Below are positions 39,301-50,075 of a stretch of 64,000 bases of DNA, piece after piece. The DNA is from Ptychodera flava. Lineage: Eukaryota; Hemichordata; Enteropneusta; Ptychoderidae. The stretch lies in assembly GCF_041260155.1 (NCBI RefSeq), contig NC_091932.1, positions 6,285,501-6,349,500 of the forward strand, read 5' to 3'. Position 1 is the first letter of the stretch. Each line of letters begins with the position of its first letter. Below the pieces are notes generated by a model. It had not been told where the DNA came from. It saw only the letters and a program-made list of their open reading frames with translations, and did no database searches. The position numbers and the translations under genes are program-made.

Positions 39301-40091
39301 TATATGACTGTTTTTTGGCATAGGAATGGTATACCTAGGGGTTCCAGCTCATGCAATCGCTAGAGCCGAAATCTTAAAAGTTGGAACGCCTCAAGAAATA
39401 TCTTTCCTTGTGTCAGCACTTGGAATTAGCAGTATCCTTGGGCGTGTGTCAGTACCTGTTATTTTGTACCTATTTTCAAGATATTTGACCAGTTCACGCT
39501 TATTCGGAATAACCATTGTTCTATCTGGTGTTGCATATTTTTTTAGCGTTCTTTGCAAGACATATGAATCCTACATGGCATTTACTCTTGTTTTGGGACT
39601 TCTTAGTGGAATATTTCTGACAGTGATCGTGTTAGTTCTGAAAGACATTGTCTCTGGTGTGATGCTCACGGCTGGGCTAAATTTGTATTCGCCCTTCCTC
39701 TCTACGGGAGGATTAATTGGTCCTCCATGCGCAGGTAAGAACAACCTTTAACCTCGCTTGATTTGCTTTGTCAACTTTTGATATAAACCATTTCTATATT
39801 TTTACTTTTCTAAAAACGTATATTTACTTTGCAGGTTTTATTTACGACGAAACAGGCGATTACAACAACTGTTTTTACTCTTACGGCATCGCTGGACTGG
39901 TAGGCGGACTTACGATGGTCATCCCTGAATTCATCAAGAATAGAAGACATATGAAGTCTGGAACTTTGGGATATGATGTTGAAATGAAGGCAGTTGAAGG
40001 CGAGGTGCGAGGACAACAACCGAAGTACTGCGACTTGATTATGGATAGACTTTTCAGCCGACGTTATAATTGTCATGATTCAAATTCTTGA
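36370..40091 (+). pseudogene. SLC16/MCT-like gene, copy E (frameshift in exon 3)
   Basis: Exons 36370-36616 (donor GTAGGT), 38171-38314, 38915-39734 and 39835-40091. This is the most diverged copy. In exon 3, two bases are missing around 39307-39325 relative to the others, so the first frame ends at 39363 and the rest of the exon is open in the next register from 39326. Everything after it is otherwise well kept (ILGRVS, GPPCAG, IYDETGDYNN). The TM1 motif has N in place of D (NGGMHGW), losing the acidic residue usual in MCTs. The stop used by the other copies is lost, so exon 4 runs about 26 residues further. Intron 1 lacks both inserts; intron 2 has its own ~110-bp insert near 38530-38635. 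Either a recent pseudogene or an intact gene with a sequencing indel. Confidence 0.8.
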
Positions 40092-41044
40092 ATTTCTGGC
40101 TAATCAAGATCAATCTAAAATTGTATACTAGTTGGTATTTTAATAACATAATTTTTTATTTTTTTTCTCGTTTTCTTGCCATGCAAGGAGATGCCAACGA
40201 TTGAGTAAACGGCCATTTTCATCCAACCCTGGTTCGCAATTAGCTGGCAATGCACAGAATGGTGTATGAAGACAAATGTGACTGTTCACAAGTACTATAT
40301 GCAATTAATAATACAGCCTAATGTTCTTTGCGTACTTTACACTAAAATATGCTTACTTCAAAACGTGAACAGATTTGTGTGAGAAATTGTCTAAAAATTG
40401 AAAGTTATATATTTATTGATGCTGCAACTCGTTGTCATAAATTTTGTCGAGTTTCAAAATACACGAGCACCATGCCCAATCATCATCCAATTTAGAAAAG
40501 CAAGGGGACAAACATATCTGCACACCATTTTGTATCATTTTAGTTCACAGACGCTGGAGCAAAAAAACAAACAAACAAGCCAGGCGCACTGCTTGATACA
40601 ACTTTATCTGCAGAAGATACACAAAACTTGACTTCTGAGTTTAAACATTATTTTTGGGAAGTAAAAGACAATCTTTAGTGTCTTCTTTCTTTCTTATATA
40701 TAATTTTCACATCGATTGCTCGGATCTAGTATTTATGGACACTGCGTGAGCGATTAATTTATATTTGTTCACAACCAATCCTTAAAATCATGTTGCGGCA
40801 CGATCGTTCTATATATAAGAGATTCTGGGTGGCTGAGCTATTTACATTCTCGAATGACTCAGTTTTTTGTGTTATTTTTATTTAGTAGAGTAATTCATTA
40901 GTAATTTCCTGGAAAAACACCTTCCAAAATTTTAACGTACATGATCTTATACACTCCTAGAATAGTTTTAGGATCGATACTAAGCCAGCTAGGGATGTTA
41001 AAAACACCGCTTATTCTCTGAAGCAGCTATTCATAGTCACATCA
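40092..41044. other. 3' flank of copy E
   Basis: Homologous to the 3' flanks of the other copies up to the GTCACA near 41040, where a truncated Penelope-like element interrupts. No gene seen. Confidence 0.55.
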
Positions 41045-41646
41045 TACCTAGACGTATTTTCTTGAAATTAGACAAAATACACTAAAAACTAAGCTGTATG
41101 ACAAAAGAGACGATTTCAATTTTGAAATCATAAACTTTCCCTTTTTGTCAAGCAATATACCATCATCTCCAGCTTATGGTGTGTATATTTCACAACTCCT
41201 TAGATACAGTAGATCATGCCATTCATATGAAGACTTTCGAGTTAGACACAGCCTATTAGCTCAAAAGTTAGTGAGGCAAGGATTCTCAGAAAGTAGATTA
41301 GTGAAATCATTTAAGAAGTTCTACGGTAGATACGGAGATGTTGTATCAAAATATGACCTGTCTGTTTCTCGAATGATGAGTGACAGCATACCAAAGTTTG
41401 ACTCACAAAAGTAATTTCAAATTGGTGAATTCACCAAATAACAACGGATTTGTCGCTTTGAGTCAATCTTGACGGGTGCAGCTAGCTGGCAGGGTACGCT
41501 TACCCTTTCCGGACACCTGGTACCACCACTATTTCGTGGTTCAAGATGACCCCATTGCCTTTGTCATTTTCGATATATTCCTTGGATCTGTTAAATTTCA
41601 TAGTTACCTTGAATGATAATGATACTTGGACCTGATTTGATGTCTA
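41045..41646 (+). mobile_element. 5'-truncated Penelope-like element
   Basis: It starts mid-RT (YLD, then LYDKRDDFNF) and continues through the thumb, with the frame open from about 41100 to the stop at 41414 (SPAYGVYISQLLRY, KFYGRYGD), the same domain as 22917-23186 but clearly a different copy. The 3' UTR has the conserved stem-loop (41464-41547), and the 3' end (GAATGATAATGA, then TTTGATGTC) matches the pseudo-LTR of the full-length element. The array sequence to its left corresponds to about 13790 in unit B and that to its right to about 15300, so about 1.5 kb of spacer is missing at the insertion. Confidence 0.8.
41464..41547 (+). other. Conserved stem-loop in the 3' UTR of the second Penelope-like element
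   Basis: ATCTTGA at 41466-41472 pairs with TCAAGAT at 41541-41547. The inner hairpin is 41492-41505 (GGGTACGCTTACCC), followed by TTCCGGA. The same elements occur in the same order as in 22798-22869. Confidence 0.6.
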
Positions 41647-42398
41647 TTCCAGCTTATTCAGCTTACGCTGCAGCGCAGTCGGCAATTTAACTACATAAAA
41701 CTACGTCATCACCTTACATTAACAGGCTAATTGACGTAAAATTCTCATCGACACAAAAACCACCTTGCTGTATGTCATTCATGTACGTTGACAACTCATT
41801 AATAAACAAGGAAAGTACAAATGGGCTTAACATGCATCATTTCCTGGTGCCAACTGTATCTTAACATCGTAAACATAATTCAAGCTGAGAATACGGATCT
41901 CAATGTTTAAAGACTGTCATGTATAGTGAATCAACATTTTCGGTGATATTCGAAAATCAAATTTCTAACTTGTAACCACCTTATTCTAATCAAGTACATT
42001 TATGTCAATTATCCAACGTCTATTAATGCACAAATTACTGACTGCTAGATTTGTTTTGGGAAAAAAATATCCACAGTTTTCTCATAGACTCCCATGTATA
42101 GTGGATCAACATTTGCGGAGAAATTCTAAATCAATTTCTTGTACACATATGCACTTGTAACCACCATCTCCTACCCTACTCTAATAAAGTAAATCCATAT
42201 AAATTGCAAAACGTCTATATATGAACAAATATTACTAGTTCTATATTGGAAAACATATTCATAGTTTTCTCATCGATCCCCATGTGTAGTAACTCAACAT
42301 TTGCAATGGAATTCAAAAATCATATTTTTGGACACGTATGTACTTTTTACTTTCCACTTCGAGTAAAGTACATTTGCATAAACTATCAAACATATATA

Positions 42399-42400
<2 letters not shown>
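41647..42400. other. Spacer sequence of unit F, left part
   Basis: Diverged copy of the common spacer, with the 170-230-bp repeats near 41905-42370. No gene. Confidence 0.55.

Positions 42401-42454
<54 letters not shown>
42401..42454. repeat. (TTA)n microsatellite, probable LINE 3' tail
   Basis: About 18 copies of a 3-bp unit abut the 3' end of the minus-strand LINE, in the position of its tail. Confidence 0.85.
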
Positions 42455-44480
42455 GACTTTATTTAAACTCGATAAACTGTTGAGCCAGAGGCTCTTCTCA
42501 CACAGAGTCGAGTATAACAACATTTACAATATTTACATTAAAAAAATAAGTCAGGAAGAAAACTTTATACTGAAAAAAATGTAAAAACGCTACAAGTAAA
42601 ACAATCTAAAAACAAATTTAAAATTTACATAACAGTAAGATTAACCCATCTATTTAAAAAAATGGCACTTGCAATTTCATTTGAATGATAGAAGTGAAGA
42701 GCTAGATTTGATCTCTCCAGGCAAAGTATTCCATATATTTTAACCCCGTTGTACATAAAACTTCTTTTGAAAAATTGGGTTCTATGCCCTGGAATATACA
42801 GATCTTCTCTGTTTGCAGACCTTGTGTTACGTCCGTGGATCTGCTTTACACCTCTAAAAACGTTAAATCAGGAGCAAGGTTATTCAGAACTTTGTACATT
42901 AAAACTGATTCATTGTATGAAACTCTTTCACGAATTGGCAACCACCTTAATGATTTAAATAAAACATAACTTGGAGTATTAAAATCTTGATCTAAAATCA
43001 CTCTAGCAACAGATTTCTGTTGTCTTTCTATACGAGATAAAAGAGTGGTTGAACAATGACCCCATATGTTCGAACAATAATCAAAATGAGGTAGAATGAA
43101 ACAATTATAAAACGTCAACATTGCTTTCTTAGTTAAGAATGATCGTATACGCTTTAACTGTAAAAGCTTAAAAGCAACTTTACCACATACTTTACTGACA
43201 TGTTTATCCCAGGTCAAAGTATCATCAATTGACAGACCTAAAAGGTTTTCTTGCTTAACACATTCAAGCTGCTCGTCATTACAAACAACGTTTATACATT
43301 TGTCTGTTCTAGATTTTTTCTGGGAGGTTCCAATGACCATCACCTTGGTCTTTTCTATGTTTATACACATGTTATTATTACAACACCAGCTCAGAATGGA
43401 TGCCATGTCACCATTGAGCTTAGTTTCAAGTTCTTGGATATTGTGGCCAACCGCCTGTGCCGCTGTGTCGTCAGCATACATATTGATTTCTGAATTGTCT
43501 AAAGCTAGGGGGAGATCATTAATAAAAAGCAGGAAGAAAAGAGGACCTAGAATAGAGCCCTGAGGGACTCTAACACTAATTGGAAGAGCATCACTCAAGG
43601 TTCCATTGAAGCTAACTGACTGGGATCTATTTGTTAAATATGATGTAAGGAAATGAAGAGTTTTGTCGGAACACCGTAAAGTTTCAGTTTTCGCAGCAAT
43701 ATATTGTGATTAACAAGGTCAAATGCTTTCCTGAAGTCTATCAACAAAAGCCCAATAAGGTTGCCTTTGTCAATTTTTTGATACCATAAATTTGTAAGGT
43801 AAGTAAGAGCTGTTTGACAGGAATGAAGCTTACGAAAACCAGATTGATTGTTGGACAATAAGTTGTGACAAGAGAGAAAATCATAAAAATGGGTGTGAAC
43901 ATGTCTTTCCAATAGCTTAGAAAGAACAGGTAAAACTGAAATCGGTCTGTAGTTTGAGACATTATCGATTGCACCTTTTTTGAATAAAGGTGTAACTTTG
44001 GCAGATTTCCATTGTTGTGGAAAGGAACTTGATGTAATTGCATAGTTAAAAAGTACTGTGAGGCTTGGAGTAATCTGATTGGCTCCAATCTTTAAAAAGC
44101 GTGCACTTATACCGTCTAAACCAGTGGATTTCTTGCAATTTATACCAGTAAGAAATTTCAAAACTTCTGATTCATCCAACACAGGTATGTTGAACTCTGT
44201 ATTCTGTGGCAGGTTCTTTGATGTAAAATCTTTTAATTTGTGCATAATACTATCACAATTGTAATTGATTTGTTTTATATACTTGGACGCTATATTTGTG
44301 AAAAAGTTATTGAAAGCATTGGCCATGTCTTTATGTTCCAATATTTCAATGCCCTCACTGCTAAGAAAAGTGGGATTCTTTGAATTTGATTTGGGAGAAA
44401 AATGTTTAAAAAACTTCCAGAAATCATTCGAATACTTGTCAAGCATACTGTTGTAAAACTCCTTTTTCGCCGTTCTAATT
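42455..44480 (-). mobile_element. 5'-truncated LINE (CR1/L2/Jockey-like), reverse transcriptase fragment
   Basis: Minus-strand frames 44446-43634 and 43598-42846 together give a non-LTR reverse transcriptase: NYRPISVLPVLSKLLE, QSGFRKLHSC, motif A LLLIDFRKAFD, motif B VPQGSILGPL, motif C YADDT, then the C-terminal thumb with NLLGLSID and LPHFDYC. One frameshift near 43650 separates the frames. The endonuclease is missing, the usual 5' truncation. It is inserted in spacer sequence of unit F: the array homology stops at about 42395 and resumes at about 44485. The clade is a judgement from motif style only. Confidence 0.85.
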
Positions 44481-44774
44481 AAATAGCACAGATATAGCTT
44501 GTTTTGTAGAGAGGAATGTTAGTAGTTTGTCAAATAGACTCTTAAGTATTATGATCTGATATTTTCTGACGAAGAACTATATCTGGCCATATCTTGGCTT
44601 GTTATAATTTCGCAAATAATGGTGAACCTCCACGAAGGCGTGCTTGCAATATCATAACCCTTAAAAAATGTTCCGACCCTTCTGCAAAATGTTCCGACCC
44701 CCCCCCCCAAAAAAAAAAACCTGCCTCCCCCTGTAATTTCTGTCCAGTTCCTAATGGGGCTGTTGTCCGCTTCT

Positions 44775-45191
44775 AGTGGAATATTTCTGACAGTGATCGT
44801 GTTAGTTCTGAAAGACTTAGTCTCTGGTGTGCTGCTAACGACTGCGCTAAATTTGTAGTAGCCCTTCCTCGCTACGGGAGGATTAATTGGCCCTCCATGC
44901 GCAGGTAAGAACACCCTTTAACCTCGCTTGATTTACTTTTGTCAACTTTTGATATAAACCATTTCTACATATTTACTTTTCTAAAAACGTATCTTGACTT
45001 TGCAGGTTTCATTTACGACGAAACAGGCGATTACAACAACTCTTTTCACTTTTACGGCATCGCTGGACTGATAGGTGGATTTACAATGGTCATCCCAGAA
45101 TTCATCAAAAATAGAAACCATGATGAAGTCTGGAACTGTGAGATATGATGTTGATATAAAGGGAGTTGAGGGCGCTGTGCGAGAGCAATAG
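44775..45191 (+). pseudogene. SLC16/MCT-like gene, copy F (remnant with internal deletion)
   Basis: Upstream spacer sequence (44485-44773) is joined directly to the last ~130 bp of exon 3 (44775-44904, donor GTAAGA). Exon 1, intron 1, exon 2, intron 2 and most of exon 3 are gone. The exon 3 piece has an in-frame stop (TTGTAGTAG near 44855). Exon 4 (45006-45191) keeps IYDETGDYNNSFHFYG but is frameshifted after KNRN. Dead. Confidence 0.85.
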
Positions 45192-45866
45192 CTGAAGTAC
45201 CCGAACTTGATTTTGGACAGTGTCCTTAACCGACGTTATAAATGTCATGATGCAAAATTCCTGCTAATATTAATCTAAAACTGTACTAGCTTGTATTTTC
45301 ATATTTTCAATTTATTTTCATAAATTTCATTTTCTTCTTGTTTTCTTGCGTTGTAAGGAAATACCGACGATGGGGTAAACGGCCATTTTCATCCAAAGTT
45401 GGTGAACAGTTAGCTGGCAATGTAATAGCATAGAATAGTACGATGAAGAAATGTTACTGTTCACAAATTATTACACATTCAAGTACATCCTATATTCTTT
45501 GCGTTCTACTATACTAAAATGTGCTTAATTCAAAACGGATTCAGAACAAGACAAGAACTTCGTGTGAAAATGAAAGTTATAACTTTATTGACGCTACAAC
45601 TCGTTGGCATGAATTTCTTCGAGTTTAAAAATGTACAAGCACCTTGCTAAGCAAGAGGACAAATAATTTCGAGCACCATTTTGTATCATTTTCAGTTTAA
45701 AGACGCTAGAGCAAACAACCAAACAAAGCAGGCGCACTGCTTGATGAAACGTTTGCTGCAGAAGATACACAAAACTTTACTTGTGAGTTTTAAGATTATT
45801 TCGGGAATTACAAGACAATCTTTAGTGTGTTCCTTCTGTTGGCAATCTTAGACATCATTTTCACGT

Positions 45867-45867
<1 letters not shown>
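45192..45867. other. 3' flank of copy F, end of the array
   Basis: Homologous to other 3' flanks up to TTTTCACGTC at 45858-45867, where a poly-A run begins. No gene. Confidence 0.55.

Positions 45868-45915
<48 letters not shown>
45868..45915 (+). repeat. A(48) homopolymer at the array boundary
   Basis: The homology to the tandem units stops exactly at the start of this run. It may be a retroelement tail or a simple expansion. Confidence 0.85.
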
Positions 45916-45919
<4 letters not shown>

Positions 45920-45927
45920 TATATGTA

Positions 45928-46875
<948 letters not shown>

Positions 46876-46899
46876 ATGTATATGAACTCATAAATAAAA

Positions 46900-47435
46900 T
46901 AACCATTTAGTATAGGTGCATTTGCCTCTCACATTCTGCCATTAAAATCAACGATAACCCTTTTTCAGATTGTAAGTTACACTAGCAGGTAAGTTTTAAG
47001 ATTTCATTTTTAGTCTATCATGGTGATAACGCATGTATATCTTCATTATTCCTAATATGCCGTGAATTATCATTCCAATGTGTATCTTCCTCCATCACGT
47101 AAATGAGCAAGTCTTTAGTGTACTAGCGATAAAGTGGGCAGCTCAATAAACAGTATTGTCGCCACCAGTCCTTTACACAGTTTAAACATCAGAACACATA
47201 TCTCAATGGACTTGAAGTGCCTTCAAGGGTTCATATAAATACTTGGTCACGTCGAATAATCTTCATAAATAATCCTCGAGTGTTACATAGATTATAGGGA
47301 CTCACATACGTCTCAGAGAATACTTTGTAGAAAGATCACGATTGACGAAAATGCACTGAAACGTATATAAGTAGCTGTTGCCCATTGTTGTGATTATTGA
47401 TTATTTGGTTTACTGTTCATACTAGGTGTAAGTTG
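46900..47435. other. 3' flank of the sulfotransferase gene
   Basis: No coding sequence is seen. It probably includes the 3' UTR of the minus-strand gene that ends at 47436. Confidence 0.4.
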
Positions 47436-48704
47436 TCACTCCCCATTTAATGCTGTGGCCACATCCTCTTTTATCTCCAGGTATTTCTTCTTCTGCAGTT
47501 CATAAATTTTCTTCGCGTCTTCGTAGAGTTTCAAATCCCAAATATTTCGACGACTCAGTTCCTTCAACTCATAATCTGTTAAAGTATAATTGTGGGGATT
47601 GGCATTGACGTGTGTCTCTTTATTTTCATCAGGGATTGAAAATATGTAGCTCAACATGCTTTGAGAAGTCTTAAAATCCTCCAACAAGCCGATAAAAGCC
47701 ATCTTTTGAAGATTTCTCTTTGCGATAAGGTAGTGTTTTTCTTCAATCTTCGGAATTCTCTTTTCCTCTCCCATCTGTATCCCTCCGCAGCAGTCTTCAA
47801 ACGTTGCGTCAACATCAGGGTAATTTCCGAACTGTAAAAGCCTGACGTAGAAATTGTCCATGTCTTGGAAATAAATGTCTGGAGTCGTCATTAAATAGTC
47901 CGTCAGGTTTGCTGACTTCACAAGGTAGTGAACGCACACCTTATGTACCAAAAAGCAATGCTTTCGCTTCGCGTAGTAATACGTCGATATCAATCTGTCG
48001 AGTGGTTCTCGAAGCCATGTCACGTAGGCAAAGTGTAATCCGGGATAGGTGTAGCTATGCAAGCCAAACGTCCTTTTCGAATAAAACAGCGTCTCTTCTC
48101 TGTTATTTCTCAATCCTTTACTTTGTCGATAAAAGTCTCGACAGTGGGCGACACGGGATGTTCTAGTTCTTCCGCTTCTGTTCAGCCCCGGTGCTTTCAT
48201 CAAGATATTTTGAACTGACGTTCCTCCAGCCTTTGGCAAATGCACGAAACCAATGTGCGCATGTCTATAAGCGTCATCAGTGATGTTGTCATTTTGTCTT
48301 CGATGAGTAAAAAAGTTCGGCAGAGGCGTTCTGCCGATACTGGTAGTATTCACGCAATTGTGTATATAATCAAACAGCACAGTACAGTTAGAAAATGATC
48401 CGTTTGATGTTATTGCATGAAGATGCTCACAAGTATCAGCCTGCGATTTCTGTGATATTGACGTTGACTCAGCGGTAGCATTAGGTTTCTTTCGAGACGA
48501 ATTCGACCGTAAAGGCTGACGGCTCTCACGTTTATCTCCAGCAGCTTGTGTTGTCATTGTTCTCAACATGACTTCAGATGGATGTTTTGCCACACTTATT
48601 CTGTTTCCTTCGTTGAAAACCCCATTTATGATTAATCTAGTGACGATGATAATCACACCAACTACAAACAAGATGAGAAATCGGAAACCTTTCATGTGCT
48701 GCAT
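47436..48704 (-). CDS. Golgi carbohydrate sulfotransferase-like protein (type II membrane)
   Basis: Transfers sulfate from PAPS to a glycan, by family. The chosen start is the ATG at 48704 (422 residues). The frame is open further up to 48815, but a 3' splice site (TCTTGTCTTTGCAG, AG at 48797-48796) shows that the exon starts at 48795, so the start is in this exon after a 5' UTR intron. Residues about 7-29 form a hydrophobic signal anchor (ILFVVGVIIIV). A low-complexity stem with several N-glycosylation sites follows. The PAPS 5'-phosphosulfate loop is LPKAGGTS at about 156-163 and the 3'-phosphate motif LREPLDRLISTYYY at about 231-244. DMDNFYVRLL and AFIGLLEDF downstream are typical of the Sulfotransfer_2 type (HS2ST/UST and relatives). 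The whole CDS is one exon. Which sugar it acts on is not shown. Confidence 0.82.
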   Translation of the reverse strand: MQHMKGFRFLILFVVGVIIIVTRLIINGVFNEGNRISVAKHPSEVMLRTMTTQAAGDKRESRQPLRSNSSRKKPNATAESTSISQKSQADTCEHLHAITSNGSFSNCTVLFDYIHNCVNTTSIGRTPLPNFFTHRRQNDNITDDAYRHAHIGFVHLPKAGGTSVQNILMKAPGLNRSGRTRTSRVAHCRDFYRQSKGLRNNREETLFYSKRTFGLHSYTYPGLHFAYVTWLREPLDRLISTYYYAKRKHCFLVHKVCVHYLVKSANLTDYLMTTPDIYFQDMDNFYVRLLQFGNYPDVDATFEDCCGGIQMGEEKRIPKIEEKHYLIAKRNLQKMAFIGLLEDFKTSQSMLSYIFSIPDENKETHVNANPHNYTLTDYELKELSRRNIWDLKLYEDAKKIYELQKKKYLEIKEDVATALNGE

Positions 48705-48794
48705 GATTGCTTCAGTCTCGTGTGGGTGACAGACAAAACGACTTGGTTTTCGTCTACTGTGGTTATGGTGCAAACTCGAAAATAGCCAGGTTAT

Positions 48795-48808
48795 TCTGCA
48801 AAGACAAG
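48795..48808 (-). promoter_or_regulatory. 3' splice site before the sulfotransferase coding exon
   Basis: The minus strand reads a pyrimidine-rich tract ending TTTGCAG, then the exon. It places the start codon downstream at 48704 and predicts a 5' non-coding exon to the right, which is not identified. Confidence 0.55.
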
Positions 48809-49201
48809 AGAGCACAATAACAATGAAAACATGGCGGTTGAATCACTGTCTAACGTCAATCATCTTATCAGACTTCAAACAGAATCTGGTACATCATCAG
48901 ATTTACGTCTTCCTTGCTTTACATTTTTGCACTTGTGGTCACGTGGTACATGGTCCCGCCCTAAAAACCGTAAAAAACAATTTACGAGTGCATGAATGGC
49001 TTTCTTACGTAAACACAACTGATAAACAGCCTTACTGAGTATGCGATTGCTTTTAAAAGATCATGTTCTCAACAAAGACATAATAGTTATGAATAGCAAG
49101 CGCCCACGTTTAAATTGTTTTCGGCGCTTTGGATGATGAGAACCAATCAATGTTATGGCTGCATCCCCTGATATCGGACATGGAAGGCGTCAGACTGAGA
49201 C
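48809..49201. other. 5' region of the sulfotransferase gene
   Basis: No gene is recognised. It should include intron sequence of the 5' UTR. Confidence 0.35.
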
Positions 49202-49254
49202 ATTTATTTATTTATTTGTTCATTTATTTATTTATTTATTTATTTACTTATTGT

Positions 49255-49293
<39 letters not shown>
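49202..49293. repeat. (TTTA)n microsatellite, probable LINE tail
   Basis: About 22 interrupted copies of a 4-bp unit directly precede decayed LINE sequence read on the minus strand. Confidence 0.85.
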
Positions 49294-50075
49294 GAACTCT
49301 AGCACAGATATGATACAGTTTAAAACCACTAACAGGAGAATTTTAGTAAAGACATATAAAATGTCGTTACAGGACAAGAAAGCCAGTCAAAACAAATAAA
49401 GCACAACCCGGACATAGCATAAAATAATAAAAAAAACGCTTTTAGTTTTTCTTTAAAAAGTCGAAGCAGAAATATTAAAAACTTGCAGACCAGACATTGA
49501 CAAAAACTACTATATAGCCTTGGAATGCGATAAAAAAGTGAACTGCTAGTAAATTTAACTCTACCACCAGGCTCATGAAATGTCCTTTTCTGTCTAGTTG
49601 ATCGCCCGGGAATGTGTAAATTGAAAGTGGGATGGCAATCAAAAAAGCGTTAATTAATGTGTGTAAAAGCAGCTTAGACAGTTTTGGCACATTAAATTTC
49701 ACGCACAGATCATCATATGAATGATCATCAAATCTTACTTTTACAAGATAACACAAATATTTAATAAAGTTACACTGAACAGCTTCTCGCTTGTCTGAAT
49801 ACACTTTGTCAATACTGTACCAATAACTGAGGCATATTCAAATTTAGTTCCAACGAACGTTTTGTAAACCGTGAGCAATGCATCCATTGACAACCTTTTG
49901 CCAAACCTTTTTAGCATGCCATGCTAAGTAGTCTATGAGCATCAGTGATAATGGAAACAATATGACTTGAAAAAATTAACTTGTGATGTCTAGTGTCACG
50001 CCTAGGTCATTGTAACTATAAACTGTCTTCAAATTGTGTGCATCAATGTTATAAACCCTGTCAAATACGCCTTAT
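49294..50075 (-). mobile_element. Decayed LINE 3' fragment
   Basis: On the minus strand from about 50060 the translation gives LKTVYSYNDLGVTLD and, further on in another frame, AKKVW and FEYASVI pieces, the usual C-terminal part of a non-LTR reverse transcriptase. Multiple frameshifts and stops. The (TTTA)n run forms its 3' end. Confidence 0.6.

Noticed and set aside
48705..48815. Upstream ATG of the sulfotransferase frame
   Set aside because: A 3' splice site interrupts this stretch, so the upstream ATG lies in the intron; the ATG at 48704 puts the signal anchor near the N-terminus, as the family requires.
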